In this document: positions 8,486 to 17,354 of the stretch, one piece after another
Layout of the letters: each line of letters starts with the position of its first letter
How positions within the stretch are numbered: position 1 is the stretch's first letter
NCBI RefSeq assembly: GCF_000284515.1
Contig: NC_017668.1
Coordinates: forward strand, 2,852,001 to 2,916,000
Source: Halobacillus halophilus DSM 2266
Lineage (GTDB): Bacteria; Bacillota; Bacilli; Bacillales; Halobacillaceae
Reading direction: 5' to 3'
Length of the DNA: 64,000 bases
Made by a program: the position numbers and the translations under genes
Notes under the pieces: model-generated
The model's input: only the letters and a program-made list of their open reading frames with translations
Told to the model about the DNA's origin: nothing
Database searches by the model: none

Positions 8486-9472
8486 ATGAGTGATAAGATA
8501 TATGATATAACGGTCATTGGTGCTGGACCCGTTGGCTTATTCACCGCTTTTTACGGTGGTATGCGTCAAGCCAGTGTCAAAATCATCGAGAGTCTTCCTC
8601 ATCTTGGCGGCCAGCTCACTGCATTATATCCTGAAAAATATATTTTCGATGTAGCAGGCTTTCCAAGAGTCCGTGCTCAGGAGCTGGTTGATAACCTTGA
8701 AGAGCAGGCAATGGCGTTTGACCCAACGATTGCATTGGAACAGTCTGTTGAATCAGTCGAGCGTGTAGAAGATGATGTTCTTAAACTAACCACCAACAAG
8801 GAAGTACATTATACGAAAACCCTGATTGTTACAGCAGGAAATGGGGCCTTCCAGCCGCGCAAGCTTAAAATTGAAGGTACTGATAAATATGAAGATACCA
8901 ATTTGCATTATCATGTTAATGATATGAATAAATTTGCCGGTAAGAATGTCATGATCTGTGGTGGCGGCGACTCCGCTGTAGACTGGGCTCTTATGCTCGA
9001 ACCTATTGCAAACCAGGTGACACTGGTCCACAGAAGGGATAAATTCAGAGCTCACGAACATAGTGTAGCCCAATTGGAGAACTCTAATGTGAAATTAATG
9101 ACTCCTTTTGCGCCTGAAAAAATGATTGGTGAAGAACGAATAGAGCAAGTTGAATTACATGAAGTCAAAGGGGATCGTGTAGAGACGATTGATGTTGATG
9201 ATGTTATCGTTAACTACGGATTTATATCGTCCCTGGGTCCCATTAAGGACTGGGAGCTTGAAATTGATAAAAACAGCATTGTTGTGAATTCTAAGATGGA
9301 AACCAATATAAAAGGGATTTATGCAGCCGGTGATATTTGTACGTATCCCGGTAAAGTCAAATTAATTGCCTCCGGTTTTGGAGAAGGACCGACAGCTGTC
9401 AATAATGCAAAAGCTTATATAGATCCGGGCGCACGTGTACAGCCCAAACATTCTACGAGCATGTTTTCGTAA
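8486..9472 (+). CDS. yumC: Ferredoxin/flavodoxin-NADP+ reductase, YumC type
   Basis: A 328-residue thioredoxin-reductase-like ferredoxin-NADP+ oxidoreductase. It lacks the CxxC pair of true thioredoxin reductases, as this family does. FAD-binding [10 protein letters not shown] is at residues 12-21. NADPH-binding [11 protein letters not shown] follows near residue 160, and a second FAD motif [13 protein letters not shown] near residue 275. The C-terminal extension after the FAD domain is typical of YumC. It probably supplies or drains electrons for Fe-S and redox enzymes. The ATG at 8486 follows AGGAGG. Confidence 0.92.
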   Translation: MSDKIYDITVIGAGPVGLFTAFYGGMRQASVKIIESLPHLGGQLTALYPEKYIFDVAGFPRVRAQELVDNLEEQAMAFDPTIALEQSVESVERVEDDVLKLTTNKEVHYTKTLIVTAGNGAFQPRKLKIEGTDKYEDTNLHYHVNDMNKFAGKNVMICGGGDSAVDWALMLEPIANQVTLVHRRDKFRAHEHSVAQLENSNVKLMTPFAPEKMIGEERIEQVELHEVKGDRVETIDVDDVIVNYGFISSLGPIKDWELEIDKNSIVVNSKMETNIKGIYAAGDICTYPGKVKLIASGFGEGPTAVNNAKAYIDPGARVQPKHSTSMFS

Positions 9473-9480
9473 GACATTAA

Positions 9481-9510
9481 AAGGAGGCCCTTCCAGGTCT
9501 CCTTTTTTAT
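9481..9510 (+). terminator. Terminator of yumC
   Basis: Stem AAGGAG/CTCCTT, extended inward by three pairs and followed by TTTTTT. The stop of the convergent gene (9507) lies in the T run. Confidence 0.75.
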
Positions 9511-9770
9511 GGTTCATTTTGAGCTGCTCGGTCTGCTCGGTCTGCTCGATCTTCACGATTCTTGATTGCTATATCTTTGACATGCTGGGAAACCTGAATT
9601 CCTCCGATCACGTAAATAAAGGTTAAAATTAAGTTCTGAACATTCATGTCTATAGTCCCAAGGCGTACATACTGAAACATGGTAACCCCGAGCGTTATAA
9701 AAAAACCAATAATGATGGCACTAATTCTGTATTCATTTATCGACAAACAATCTCGTAATGCCTGCTTCAT
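9507..9770 (-). CDS. Two-helix membrane protein with repeated Arg-Ala-Asp tail
   Basis: An 87-residue protein with two hydrophobic segments (about residues 14-31 and 42-58), holin-like in layout but not recognised. The tail reads RADRADRAAQNEP, encoded by tandem 9-bp units at 9524-9559. The ATG at 9770 is chosen because GGAGAGGAG precedes it. The frame stays open upstream for 59 more codons, but that part has no ribosome site and looks non-coding. Function is unknown. Confidence 0.6.
   Translation of the reverse strand: MKQALRDCLSINEYRISAIIIGFFITLGVTMFQYVRLGTIDMNVQNLILTFIYVIGGIQVSQHVKDIAIKNREDRADRADRAAQNEP
9524..9559. repeat. Tandem 9-bp repeat in coding sequence
   Basis: Two exact CTGCTCGGT units, a CTGCTCGAT unit and a diverged CTTCACGAT unit. 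In frame they encode the repeated Arg-Ala-Asp tail of the minus-strand gene. Confidence 0.7.
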
Positions 9771-9977
9771 TTGAGTGCTCTCCTCTCCAAATAGGTGGTT
9801 TACTATCATATATATGGAGAGAGGAACAGAAAAATTATCACATAAAAGAACCTGGCTTTTAGGAGTACAGCTATCGCTCGAGAAGAGCTTTTTGACGAAA
9901 TTAAAATGGAACATAATTAAAAACATGGGGCATTTAATTAGAAGCAAAACAACAGTTACCCCTCAGGACATAAAAAT

Positions 9978-10013
9978 AGCTTGTAGAAAAGCCAGTTGGT
10001 TTCTCTACAAGCT
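9978..10013 (-). terminator. Terminator of the HesB/IscA gene
   Basis: A perfect 10-bp stem AGCTTGTAGA/TCTACAAGCT with a 16-nt loop, then ATTTTTA on the minus strand, 39 bases after the stop. Confidence 0.7.
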
Positions 10014-10051
10014 GTGAACTTCCTTATAAGGAAAGTTTCCATTTTTGTTCC

Positions 10052-10414
10052 TTAGCAGTTAGGGTCAGGGCTTCCTGCATTTGACGCTGTCTTAAAGGAA
10101 GAACCGCACCCACAGGATACAATGGCATTCGGATTATCAATTGTAAATCCTCCGCCCATCATGTTCTGTTTAAAATCTATCGTTGTACCTTCTATAATAG
10201 CAGCATCTTGTCGGTTAATGACAACAGGAATCCCGTTTGATTCTTCTGTAAGATCCAGTTCTTCATTAATTTCATCTTCGAAGCCCATGGCATATGATAA
10301 TCCACTGCAGCCTCCACCTTTTACACCAAAACGAAGACGCACATCACTAGAACCTTCTTCTTTCAACATTTCTTTTATCTGGTGACTTGCCGCTTCTGTA
10401 ATATTTAGAATCAT
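10052..10414 (-). CDS. yutM: HesB/IscA-type iron-sulfur carrier YutM
   Basis: A 120-residue A-type carrier that takes assembled Fe-S clusters from the Suf scaffold to target enzymes. The three conserved cysteines are present: one in KGGGCSGLSY (residue 36) and two in the C-terminal SCGCGSSF. The ATG at 10414 follows AAAGGAG. The B. subtilis homologue YutM sits in the same yum/yut neighbourhood. It should act with SufBCDSU (29403-34599) and YutI (12832) in this window. Confidence 0.93.
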   Translation of the reverse strand: MILNITEAASHQIKEMLKEEGSSDVRLRFGVKGGGCSGLSYAMGFEDEINEELDLTEESNGIPVVINRQDAAIIEGTTIDFKQNMMGGGFTIDNPNAIVSCGCGSSFKTASNAGSPDPNC

Positions 10415-10571
10415 CCTGAGCCACTCCTTTCTTTCTTAATGCTAGTATACTAACCACTGTCATAATTATCAAATGGATGAAATGTCAGTCGTTCACATTC
10501 CAAATAATGTTTGAATAGTGTTTTCACGGAGAATAAGCATTAGAAATATTGAATTAGAAAGTAGGACGACT

Positions 10572-11267
10572 ATGGCTTCCACCTTAATTACCCATGTTCC
10601 ATCTACAAGTTTACATCTGCTTGCAGGTGCTTTTATTATGTTTGCTTTTTTTGGTAAAAAAGAATATTCAATTAAACAGCGCGCTCTAGTTATGAGTCTG
10701 GGATTTATTGTTCTAATCCCGGATGTACCTAAGTTTCTTGGCACTACAGCCTTCCATTCGCTGATCAGCCTGCCTTTTTTATCCTTATTACTGGCTATTT
10801 TTATTCAAAAATGGACTAAAACAAAATACTGGTATAGTTTATTAGCAACGTTTACTACTTTTATGGGAGGCGCGCTGCTCATCGATTGGATTGGAAATGG
10901 CTCCCGCCTTCTTTCTCCTCTTTCAAATAAAAATTATGCATTCACACTGCTCAAACACGAGCTACTATTAATACTAATTATGACTGCTGTGTTACTTATT
11001 GTATTAAAGACAAACAATAAATTGATTCTTACGGCCGGGTTGCTTGTTACCCTGAGTTTCTTATCCTTAAAAGCTTATGGAAAATTAGAGTTACAAAGCT
11101 ATTTACGAAATCAGGTTCAGGCCGCGCCTATCGAGTGGATAGACGTTGAACCACATGGGATTTTGGGAAAAGAGTGGGAATTCGTTGTAATGGCTCACGA
11201 TAAAAAGATCCGCGGCACAGCCTCTTTGCTTGGAAGCGATGTAAAAATCACAAGCCGGCTCCAATGA
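10572..11267 (+). CDS. YdjM/DUF457-like membrane-bound hydrolase
   Basis: A 231-residue multi-pass membrane protein resembling YdjM-type metal-dependent hydrolases. The N terminus shows the family's THVPSTSLHLLAG region, although the first residues differ from the usual THxxxG motif. PDVPKFLG and THAF-like TTAFHSL follow. Four to six hydrophobic segments precede a soluble C-terminal domain from about residue 180. The ATG at 10572 is chosen over a GTG at 10518 on likeness to family N termini, although its ribosome site (GTAGGA) is weak. Substrate unknown. Confidence 0.65.
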   Translation: MASTLITHVPSTSLHLLAGAFIMFAFFGKKEYSIKQRALVMSLGFIVLIPDVPKFLGTTAFHSLISLPFLSLLLAIFIQKWTKTKYWYSLLATFTTFMGGALLIDWIGNGSRLLSPLSNKNYAFTLLKHELLLILIMTAVLLIVLKTNNKLILTAGLLVTLSFLSLKAYGKLELQSYLRNQVQAAPIEWIDVEPHGILGKEWEFVVMAHDKKIRGTASLLGSDVKITSRLQ

Positions 11268-11339
11268 TCCTCGTTCTTCTAGATGCTCGGCTAGGTTATA
11301 AGCCACAAACTCTGTTAAACATTGTTGTTTCATAAAGGC

Positions 11340-11964
11340 TTATTAAGCTATAGGGCCGGGTTGTATAAGACTCGATCTCGAGACAATCCGGGTCCGTTAC
11401 GATATGAGGAGCGGGCTGGCGGGGAAATAAATCGCTTTCCTATGGGGAAACGGTGAGCTTCCTCGCTCGTTTCACTCCCTGCGGGATCTCACCTAGTTCC
11501 TTCTCCCATGGGAGTCTCGCCATTTCCCCACCAGCCCAGCCACGGGAGAATAACGGACTCTTTTATAAGAAGTAATGATCTTCTTCTTAAACGGTCCTAA
11601 ATGCTTCTATAACAGGCAGTTGGACGTCGTTATAGTATGAAAATAGCCTTATGATCGGCATGTTTGTCTCATCAAGAAGACGATATCTTAATTAGTTTCG
11701 AATTTCTGATTCTGTTAGGTCCGTAGGCGGACGATGGAGACTCCTGCGGGATGAACATGATCGGTTGAGATCCCGCAGGGCTGTTAAGCCCGAGGAAGCT
11801 CACCTCATATAAGAAGTTCGACTAAGACCGCCACGTCGTGTGGCAACGTCGAACGACCCTACGTCGTGCAGGGCCGGAAAGCGAAATCGTCCCTCGGAGG
11901 ACCTTCCGCTCAACAAATATCTCGAAATCAAGTCTTCAACAAACGGGAGCTTTTCTGTGATAAG
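11340..11964. repeat. Palindrome-rich intergenic repeat, copy 2
   Basis: Same family and same orientation as copy 1 (5640-6322). The left end has CTATAGGGCCGGG; the right end has AACGGGAGCTTTT, whose reverse complement matches the left end of copy 3. Both palindromic modules are present. Copy 2 lacks the 120-bp insertion of copy 1 but carries its own insertion at about 11803-11873. No gene lies inside. Confidence 0.75.
11803..11873. repeat. Nested double mini-hairpin insertion in repeat copy 2
   Basis: About 70 bp absent from copy 1. It holds two small hairpins with related loops: CCACGTCGTGTGG and CCCTACGTCGTGCAGGG, both containing ACGTCGTG. Confidence 0.5.
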
Positions 11965-11981
11965 TATCATGTAGGTAAACT

Positions 11982-12012
11982 AAAAGAAGGCATCTGAGCG
12001 ATGCCTTCTTTT
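11982..12012 (-). terminator. Terminator of yuzB
   Basis: A perfect 12-bp stem AAAAGAAGGCAT/ATGCCTTCTTTT with a 7-nt loop, 12 bases after the yuzB stop. Confidence 0.85.
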
Positions 12013-12024
12013 ACGTAGCAAGTT

Positions 12025-12255
12025 TTATAGGGTCTCTTCCAAGTGTTCATATATTTTATCGACAAGTTCCTTCGGTGTATCAGCAATTACCCTGTCTCCT
12101 TCGACTATTGCATAAAGACTTTGAGAACAAAGTCCGCAATTACTTAAACAGCCATATTCTATAACATCCAGATCGGGATCTTTTTCAAGAATCTCTCTGG
12201 CTTCCTGTGCACCACTGGCCAAATTATTAATACAAAATTCTATCAATGGATTCAT
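12025..12255 (-). CDS. yuzB: YuzB-family (DUF1450) small protein
   Basis: A 76-residue DUF1450 protein with cysteines at FCINN and CLSNCGLC, a thioredoxin-fold-like ferredoxin pattern that might bind a metal or cluster. The role is unknown. The ATG at 12255 is preferred over the ATG at 12261 because GAGGTGA lies exactly 6 bases before it and would abut the other. It lies near yuzD, yutI and yutM, which suggests redox or Fe-S work, but this is only context. Confidence 0.8.
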   Translation of the reverse strand: MNPLIEFCINNLASGAQEAREILEKDPDLDVIEYGCLSNCGLCSQSLYAIVEGDRVIADTPKELVDKIYEHLEETL

Positions 12256-12348
12256 CCACATTCACCTCTTTTTTATACGGATGAAACCCTATGTCGTTCA
12301 CATTTTAACACATGGCATAAATAAACAACAGGCGTACTTCCTTTTATC

Positions 12349-12672
12349 TTAAGCTTCAAGCCCTCTCGATTCAAGAGCTTGATAAATGGATTTTAATCTA
12401 GGGTTACCTTCTCCCACAATCTCATCTTCTACGAGCACAAGCGGATAGAAAAGTTCTTCCTCAAGTAGACGGTCGACCAGTTGCTCATCCACGCCTGGCT
12501 GGTTTTCTTCATGGAGATCATAATAGTGATAAGAAACCTTATTTTCTCCATACTTTCTTGTTATAGCCGCTTGCAGCCACTCAAAGGTTTCTTTTGATCC
12601 AGGTGCATTCACACAGCTTGCGCACTTCACTTCTGCTCCATAAACGGTCAGGTTAATTTTCTTTTCACTCAT
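12349..12672 (-). CDS. yuzD: YuzD-like thioredoxin-fold protein
   Basis: A 107-residue YuzD/DUF1462 protein. The N-terminal strand is followed by GAEVKCASCVNAPGSKETF, placing a CxxC pair where thioredoxin-fold oxidoreductases have it. YPLVLVEDEIVGEG near residue 80 is the usual cis-Pro region. The start at 12672 follows GGAGAGAG. It is divergent from yutI, as in B. subtilis. It could serve in thiol or cluster chemistry with its neighbours. Substrate unknown. Confidence 0.82.
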   Translation of the reverse strand: MSEKKINLTVYGAEVKCASCVNAPGSKETFEWLQAAITRKYGENKVSYHYYDLHEENQPGVDEQLVDRLLEEELFYPLVLVEDEIVGEGNPRLKSIYQALESRGLEA

Positions 12673-12831
12673 TACTCTCTCCACCTTCATCAAATTCATA
12701 TATTTTCATTTTACAAAACTGAGAAAAAAAGATAAAATGAAAATGGTTCTCAATCCATAAACCATCAGACCACAATAGATTTTTTGCCGATTTCGTTTTA
12801 TAATGGAATTATAGAAAGGGGAAGATTGAAC

Positions 12832-13053
12832 ATGAATGAACAAGTTCAAGAAGTACTGAATAAACTTCGCCCATTTTTACTCCGTGACGGTGGAGATGTG
12901 GAACTCGTAGATGTGGAAGACGGTATCGTGCGCCTGCGTCTTATGGGGGCTTGCGGTAACTGCCCTAGTTCTACAATCACACTAAAAGCCGGCATCGAAC
13001 GTGCCCTGGCTCAGGAAGTACCTGGCATATATGAAGTAGAGCAAGTATTTTAA
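12832..13053 (+). CDS. yutI: NifU-like scaffold/carrier protein YutI
   Basis: A 73-residue NifU C-terminal-domain protein that can carry a 4Fe-4S cluster. The cluster-binding CGNC pair is in [16 protein letters not shown] (residues 40-55). The fold is complete in this short form, as in B. subtilis YutI and staphylococcal Nfu. The ATG at 12832 follows GAAAGGGGAAG; the frame is open 48 bases upstream without a better start. It works alongside YutM and the SUF machinery. Confidence 0.93.
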   Translation: MNEQVQEVLNKLRPFLLRDGGDVELVDVEDGIVRLRLMGACGNCPSSTITLKAGIERALAQEVPGIYEVEQVF

Positions 13054-13068
13054 TACATGGTTTTAAAT

Positions 13069-13093
13069 AGCCGGCACCTAATAGGTGCCGGCT
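13069..13093. terminator. Bidirectional terminator between yutI and the hydroxyacid dehydrogenase
   Basis: A GC-rich 10-bp stem AGCCGGCACC/GGTGCCGGCT with a 5-nt loop, in a 50-bp convergent gap. Confidence 0.8.
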
Positions 13094-13103
13094 TCTTTGT
13101 AAT

Positions 13104-14069
13104 TTACTTAACGGGAGTTAATACGTTTTTACCATTAAAAAATCGGCATATGTTATCTAAGCATAATTCCATCATGTTGATGCGAGTTTCTCTTGTGGCT
13201 GAACCTATATGGGGAAGACAAACAACTTGATTAAGTTGAAGAAGCGGATGATCTGCTCCTATTGGTTCTTTTTCAAATACGTCCAGCCCAGCTCCTGCTA
13301 TCTCGTTGTTCACCAATGCTTCGTACAAAGACTGCTCATCAACCACCGCTCCTCTGGAAGCATTAATAAAAATGGCTTCAGACTTCATTCGTTGGAAAGC
13401 TGCCTGATCAAACATGTGATGCGTTTCAGGCGTCAGTGGTACCATACTAACGACAAAGTCTGATTGCTCAATCAGTTCATGAAACTCCGTAAAGCTAGCC
13501 TCTAATTTTTCTTCCGTTTCTTTATTCCTTGACCGATTATGGTAAAGAATGTTCATATCAAACCCTTTTGCTCTTTTAGCCACTGCTTCACCAATACGTC
13601 CCATTCCCACAATGCCTATGTTCTTATGGTGAATGTCTGAACCAGCTAGAAGTAGAGGTGACCAAGGTCCCCACTCCCCTCTTTTAACGAACTCACTGGC
13701 TTCAACAATTCTTCTGGCTGCAGCCATTAGTAATCCGAAGGTAAGATCAGCTGTTGTATCCGTAAGTACATCTGGAGTGTTCGTAACCACTACCTGTTTT
13801 TCTTCTGCATAGGTAATATCAATGTTGTCATAACCAACAGCCAGATTGGCTACAATATTCAAGGTATTGGTCTGCTTCAGCAGTTCTTGATCGATGTCAT
13901 CTGTCAGCATCGTCAATAACCCGTCAACTTGAGCACTCTTCTCTAACAAAACTTCACGCGGCACAGGTTTTTCTTCTTCCGGCCACATTTCAATGTTCAG
14001 CTGTTTGCGGTATGGTGCAATAACAGACTCTGGTAATGCTCTCGTTATAAAAACATATGGTTTTTGCAA
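13104..14069 (-). CDS. D-2-hydroxyacid dehydrogenase (glyoxylate/hydroxypyruvate reductase type)
   Basis: A 321-residue D-isomer-specific 2-hydroxyacid dehydrogenase. The NAD(P)-binding GMGRIGEAVAKRA starts near residue 156. The catalytic set is visible: Arg in NASRGAVVDE, Glu in DVFEKEP and His in CLPHIGSAT near residue 289. The overall pattern is closest to glyoxylate/hydroxypyruvate reductases, but substrate cannot be fixed from sequence. The ATG at 14069 has AGGGAAGAAC-like purines upstream. Single gene, convergent with yutI. Confidence 0.88.
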   Translation of the reverse strand: MQKPYVFITRALPESVIAPYRKQLNIEMWPEEEKPVPREVLLEKSAQVDGLLTMLTDDIDQELLKQTNTLNIVANLAVGYDNIDITYAEEKQVVVTNTPDVLTDTTADLTFGLLMAAARRIVEASEFVKRGEWGPWSPLLLAGSDIHHKNIGIVGMGRIGEAVAKRAKGFDMNILYHNRSRNKETEEKLEASFTEFHELIEQSDFVVSMVPLTPETHHMFDQAAFQRMKSEAIFINASRGAVVDEQSLYEALVNNEIAGAGLDVFEKEPIGADHPLLQLNQVVCLPHIGSATRETRINMMELCLDNICRFFNGKNVLTPVK

Positions 14070-14249
14070 GTTCTTCCCTCCATTTAACCTATTTTCAAGA
14101 ACATTTTAACATATACTAATCCAACTGCACTCAAATGAAGAAGACGGATATCTGAAAGTTCTGATATAATTAGACATAAGCCATGGCGTTTGTTAAAGAA
14201 GGCACACGGGTATTGATAGTGGGGAAAACCGGAGAAAGGGTGTGAGAAA

Positions 14250-14765
14250 GTGGCAAAAGACAAAAAAGTAACTGAACTTGAAACGACAGCTCGAGACTGG
14301 CTCGCTGAACGAGGGGTAACCATTGATGATATGGCTGAGCTTGTCCATTATTTACAATCTCAATATCACGATGAATTATCTATGGAAGAATGCAGGTTCA
14401 ATGTAAATCGGGTTTTAAAGAAACGCGAGGTACAGAATGCGATCATCACCGGAATTCAAATGGATCGACTCGCTGAAAAGAAGATGCTCGAGGAACCTTT
14501 ACAGACCACTATAGAAATCGATGAAGGCCTCTATGGAATAGACGAAATCATAGCCTTTTCTATCGTGAATGTCTATGGGTCCATCGGATTTACGAACTAT
14601 GGTTATATTGATAAACAAAAGCCTGGCATACTTAAGAAGTTAAATGATAAATCATCCGGGCAATGCCATACATTTTTAGATGACATTGTAGGTGCTATTG
14701 CAGCAGCAGCTTCCAGTCGCTTAGCCCATAGCATTGCTGGAGATACTGACACAGAAGAAGATTAA
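14250..14765 (+). CDS. yutG: Phosphatidylglycerophosphatase A-like protein YutG
   Basis: A 171-residue PgpA-family protein, soluble in this Gram-positive branch, thought to remove phosphate from phosphatidylglycerophosphate or a related substrate. Family features are the helical N terminus and FLDDIVGAIAAA near the C terminus, with the paired aspartates. The start is a GTG at 14250 seven bases after AAAGGGTG. The terminator follows at once, so it is monocistronic. Confidence 0.82.
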   Translation: MAKDKKVTELETTARDWLAERGVTIDDMAELVHYLQSQYHDELSMEECRFNVNRVLKKREVQNAIITGIQMDRLAEKKMLEEPLQTTIEIDEGLYGIDEIIAFSIVNVYGSIGFTNYGYIDKQKPGILKKLNDKSSGQCHTFLDDIVGAIAAAASSRLAHSIAGDTDTEED

Positions 14766-14774
14766 TACGATATT

Positions 14775-14805
14775 AAAAATACCGCGTTTAAATCGCGGTA
14801 TTTTT
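14775..14805 (+). terminator. Terminator of yutG
   Basis: A perfect 12-bp stem AAAAATACCGCG/CGCGGTATTTTT with a 7-nt loop and T-rich tail. Confidence 0.9.
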
Positions 14806-14883
14806 AATTTTCTGAAACCATATTCTCATGCCCAACGTAATACATACGAATAGATATTTATTACATATATGGAAAGGTTGTGC

Positions 14884-16452
14884 ATGAAATTGCTGAAGAA
14901 AAGCTTAGTGTGGGCGGCTCCTGTTATTATCTCAATCGCGGCAGTACTCCTATTATTTTGGGAAAACTACTCAGATGTTACAGAACCGCCTACAGAAGGT
15001 TGGAGTCAGGGAATTGAACTAGGTCTCACTCCTGCTGTATCAGAGCCTAATGTAAAATTATTAGAAGAAGAAAAACTTGAAGTTTCTTATCTCACAGAAG
15101 AAGGTGTGAAAAAGGATACATTTGATCAGAACTTTGAACTTGTTTCAGAAGAAACCTTCCCCATTCCAGTAGATAAGTTTACAAAGTTTTCATGGAGCGG
15201 TAAGCACCTTATTTATTCGGATTATCAATCGATATTTTCAGGAGAAAGCGGGGAAAAGATATCGGATATTTCTGGTTTCTTCCCCTTGAAAAACCGAACT
15301 CTATACAGTAAAGATCAGGAGCTTTTCCAGTTAGATACCGATACTCTAGAGTCAATTTCCCTAATGCAAATCGAGAATAAAAATACCGAAATAGCTGTTA
15401 CAGAAACTGATGAGGCCGCTTATATCATGACTAAGACTACTGATACGAATGGAAATCACTTAAATTTCTATGAACTAGATGGCCAACAAGTAACTGAATT
15501 AGGAAAAGCTGATTTTCTCGTCCAAGGGACGGAAGAAATTAGCAACATTCAATTCTCAGTCAAAGATCAAGATTATTCCCTTTTAGTCAGCACTCTTCAA
15601 AAGCAAAGTGCAGGGGGCGAGCGTACAAACTTCTATTACTTCTCCCAATCATCATTCGGGGAAGATCCACAACTTCAAAAAGTAAACTTTCCTGACCCTC
15701 ACTCAAGTTCGGAATTGAAAGAAATTTCTGATATTGAAATGTCTATGGAAGATAAGTCCATCAATCTCTTATTTAAAGGTTTTGGAGCTACAAAAACGAC
15801 GTATGCTGATACTCCAGAGTTTAACATCTATAGATCAGCCTTATCCTCCGAGGGAGAAAATAAAGTCTCTAGATTAAGTAATACTCCAAACCCCTCAGCT
15901 GAACCTGTGTGGTTGGAAGGAGCAAATACAGCGCTATGGGTCGATCAGGGCAGTGACAATAAAAATAAGCTTATGCTCTCCTCAGCAAAACCTTCAATCG
16001 TTGAGCAGGCGGATCGGATGACCCAGGAAGCATTCATTCAAAGCTTAGGAAAAACCGTGGGAATGCTTGCCACAGGAATGTTCTCTATTGTTATTGGTGG
16101 TTTATGGTTTATCTGGCCCCTCTTTTTTATTGTCGTGATCATGTTTGCCAACAGTCGTGCCATGGATCATAACCGCTCTTGGATATTTTACGCAGGGATG
16201 ATGATTTACTTAGCAGCCACTCTCCTCTTTAAAGATATTATGTTCACGAACCGCCTAATGGCAAAAGCACCAGAATATTTAAGCTTTCAGGGAAGTTCAA
16301 TTATTTACCTGTTTGGATTTGCTTTACTTACTTATTTAATCCTCTCCTATGGTGTTAAAGAAAGAGACTGGTCTGTTTTTATCCGATTAACTTACTTTAT
16401 AGGGATCCATATTATCCTGATTACCGTATTCTTCGGCCCTTACCTATTGTAA
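14884..16452 (+). CDS. Unknown large membrane protein with extracytoplasmic domain
   Basis: A 522-residue protein that I do not recognise. One signal-anchor helix lies at residues 8-25. A long soluble stretch of about 360 residues follows, rich in short beta-like segments, such as KFSWSGKHLIYSDYQSIFSG and then DTDTLESISLMQIENKN, suggesting a propeller-like fold outside the membrane. Four hydrophobic helices occupy roughly residues 395-520. The ATG at 14884 is favoured over one at 14869 because GGAAAGG precedes it. It is a single gene between two terminators, convergent with yutF. Confidence 0.75.
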   Translation: MKLLKKSLVWAAPVIISIAAVLLLFWENYSDVTEPPTEGWSQGIELGLTPAVSEPNVKLLEEEKLEVSYLTEEGVKKDTFDQNFELVSEETFPIPVDKFTKFSWSGKHLIYSDYQSIFSGESGEKISDISGFFPLKNRTLYSKDQELFQLDTDTLESISLMQIENKNTEIAVTETDEAAYIMTKTTDTNGNHLNFYELDGQQVTELGKADFLVQGTEEISNIQFSVKDQDYSLLVSTLQKQSAGGERTNFYYFSQSSFGEDPQLQKVNFPDPHSSSELKEISDIEMSMEDKSINLLFKGFGATKTTYADTPEFNIYRSALSSEGENKVSRLSNTPNPSAEPVWLEGANTALWVDQGSDNKNKLMLSSAKPSIVEQADRMTQEAFIQSLGKTVGMLATGMFSIVIGGLWFIWPLFFIVVIMFANSRAMDHNRSWIFYAGMMIYLAATLLFKDIMFTNRLMAKAPEYLSFQGSSIIYLFGFALLTYLILSYGVKERDWSVFIRLTYFIGIHIILITVFFGPYLL

Positions 16453-16463
16453 AAGTTTATACA

Positions 16464-16501
16464 AAAAGAAGCAGATGGGCTTTAGTCCTTCTGCTTCTTT
16501 T
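16464..16501. terminator. Bidirectional terminator; overlaps the end of yutF
   Basis: A 12-bp stem AAAAGAAGCAGA/TCTGCTTCTTTT with a 14-nt loop. The yutF stop codon lies in the loop and its last codons in the right arm. Confidence 0.75.
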
Positions 16502-17264
16502 CAATCATCCAATCGATTAAATTTTTATACTTATAAGTTGGTTGTTTCTCATAACTCTTAACTTCTTGAAATGAGCTGACTCCTGTTTCCACCATTAGTG
16601 TATCCATACCAGCATTAATGCCAGCAGAAATGTCAGTATGGTAATTGTCACCGATCATAAGAACCCGATCCCGGTCGTATCCAAGACGAGCCAGGGCCTG
16701 ATCCATGATGATCGATTCTGGCTTTCCAATAAATAATGGTTCGGTTCCCGTGCTTACGCTGATGACAGAAGTTAAGGCTCCATTCCCAGGCACCATTCCC
16801 CTCTCAGTAGGAATCGCCCGGTCTGCATTTGTACTGATAAGAGCCGCTCCATTCCTTACATGCAGACATGCTTTTGTCAGTTTTTCGTAATTTATATTAT
16901 GATCGATTCCAATTACTACAAAATCGGGATTGTCATCCACCAGTTCATGCCCTTCCTTGAACATGGCGTCCCTCAGTCCTTGTTCTCCAATGACATAAAC
17001 CTTGGAAGGTCCTTGTTGCTGACTAATATAAATAGCTGTAGCCATACTGCTTGTCATGATTTGTTCATAATGAGCGGGAATTCCCAGATCATTCAGTTTA
17101 TCAGCAACTTGAACGGCTGTTTTTGAGGAGTTATTCGTTAAAAACATAAATGGAAGATGTTTTGTTTCCAGGTATTTGACAAACTCCGAAGCTCCTTCCA
17201 CTGGTTTGGCACCTCGATACATCGTTCCATCCAAATCAATTAAGTAAGCTTTATAATGGCTCAT
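16482..17264 (-). CDS. yutF: HAD-family sugar phosphatase YutF (NagD-like)
   Basis: A 260-residue class IIA HAD hydrolase, a p-nitrophenyl phosphatase/NagD type that dephosphorylates small sugar or nucleotide phosphates. Motif I DLDGTMYRG begins at residue 10 with the nucleophile Asp and the general acid Asp. Motif II is the Thr in FLTNNSSK, motif III a Lys in IGKPESI, and motif IV MIGDNYHTDI. The ATG at 17264 follows GAAGGTG. Actual substrate unknown. Confidence 0.9.
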   Translation of the reverse strand: MSHYKAYLIDLDGTMYRGAKPVEGASEFVKYLETKHLPFMFLTNNSSKTAVQVADKLNDLGIPAHYEQIMTSSMATAIYISQQQGPSKVYVIGEQGLRDAMFKEGHELVDDNPDFVVIGIDHNINYEKLTKACLHVRNGAALISTNADRAIPTERGMVPGNGALTSVISVSTGTEPLFIGKPESIIMDQALARLGYDRDRVLMIGDNYHTDISAGINAGMDTLMVETGVSSFQEVKSYEKQPTYKYKNLIDWMIEKKQKD

Positions 17265-17354
17265 TCAAGCACCTTCTTCCTTTAAATTTTAGTTACAAAT
17301 ATCACTGTTATTCCTTTGTTTATTAACGCATTGGCTTTATTTAATTTAATTGAA

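Noticed and set aside
9775-10017. 80-codon plus-strand frame between yumC and yutM
   Set aside because: It is antisense to the small membrane protein leader and ends in the yutM terminator stem; no start signal or family.
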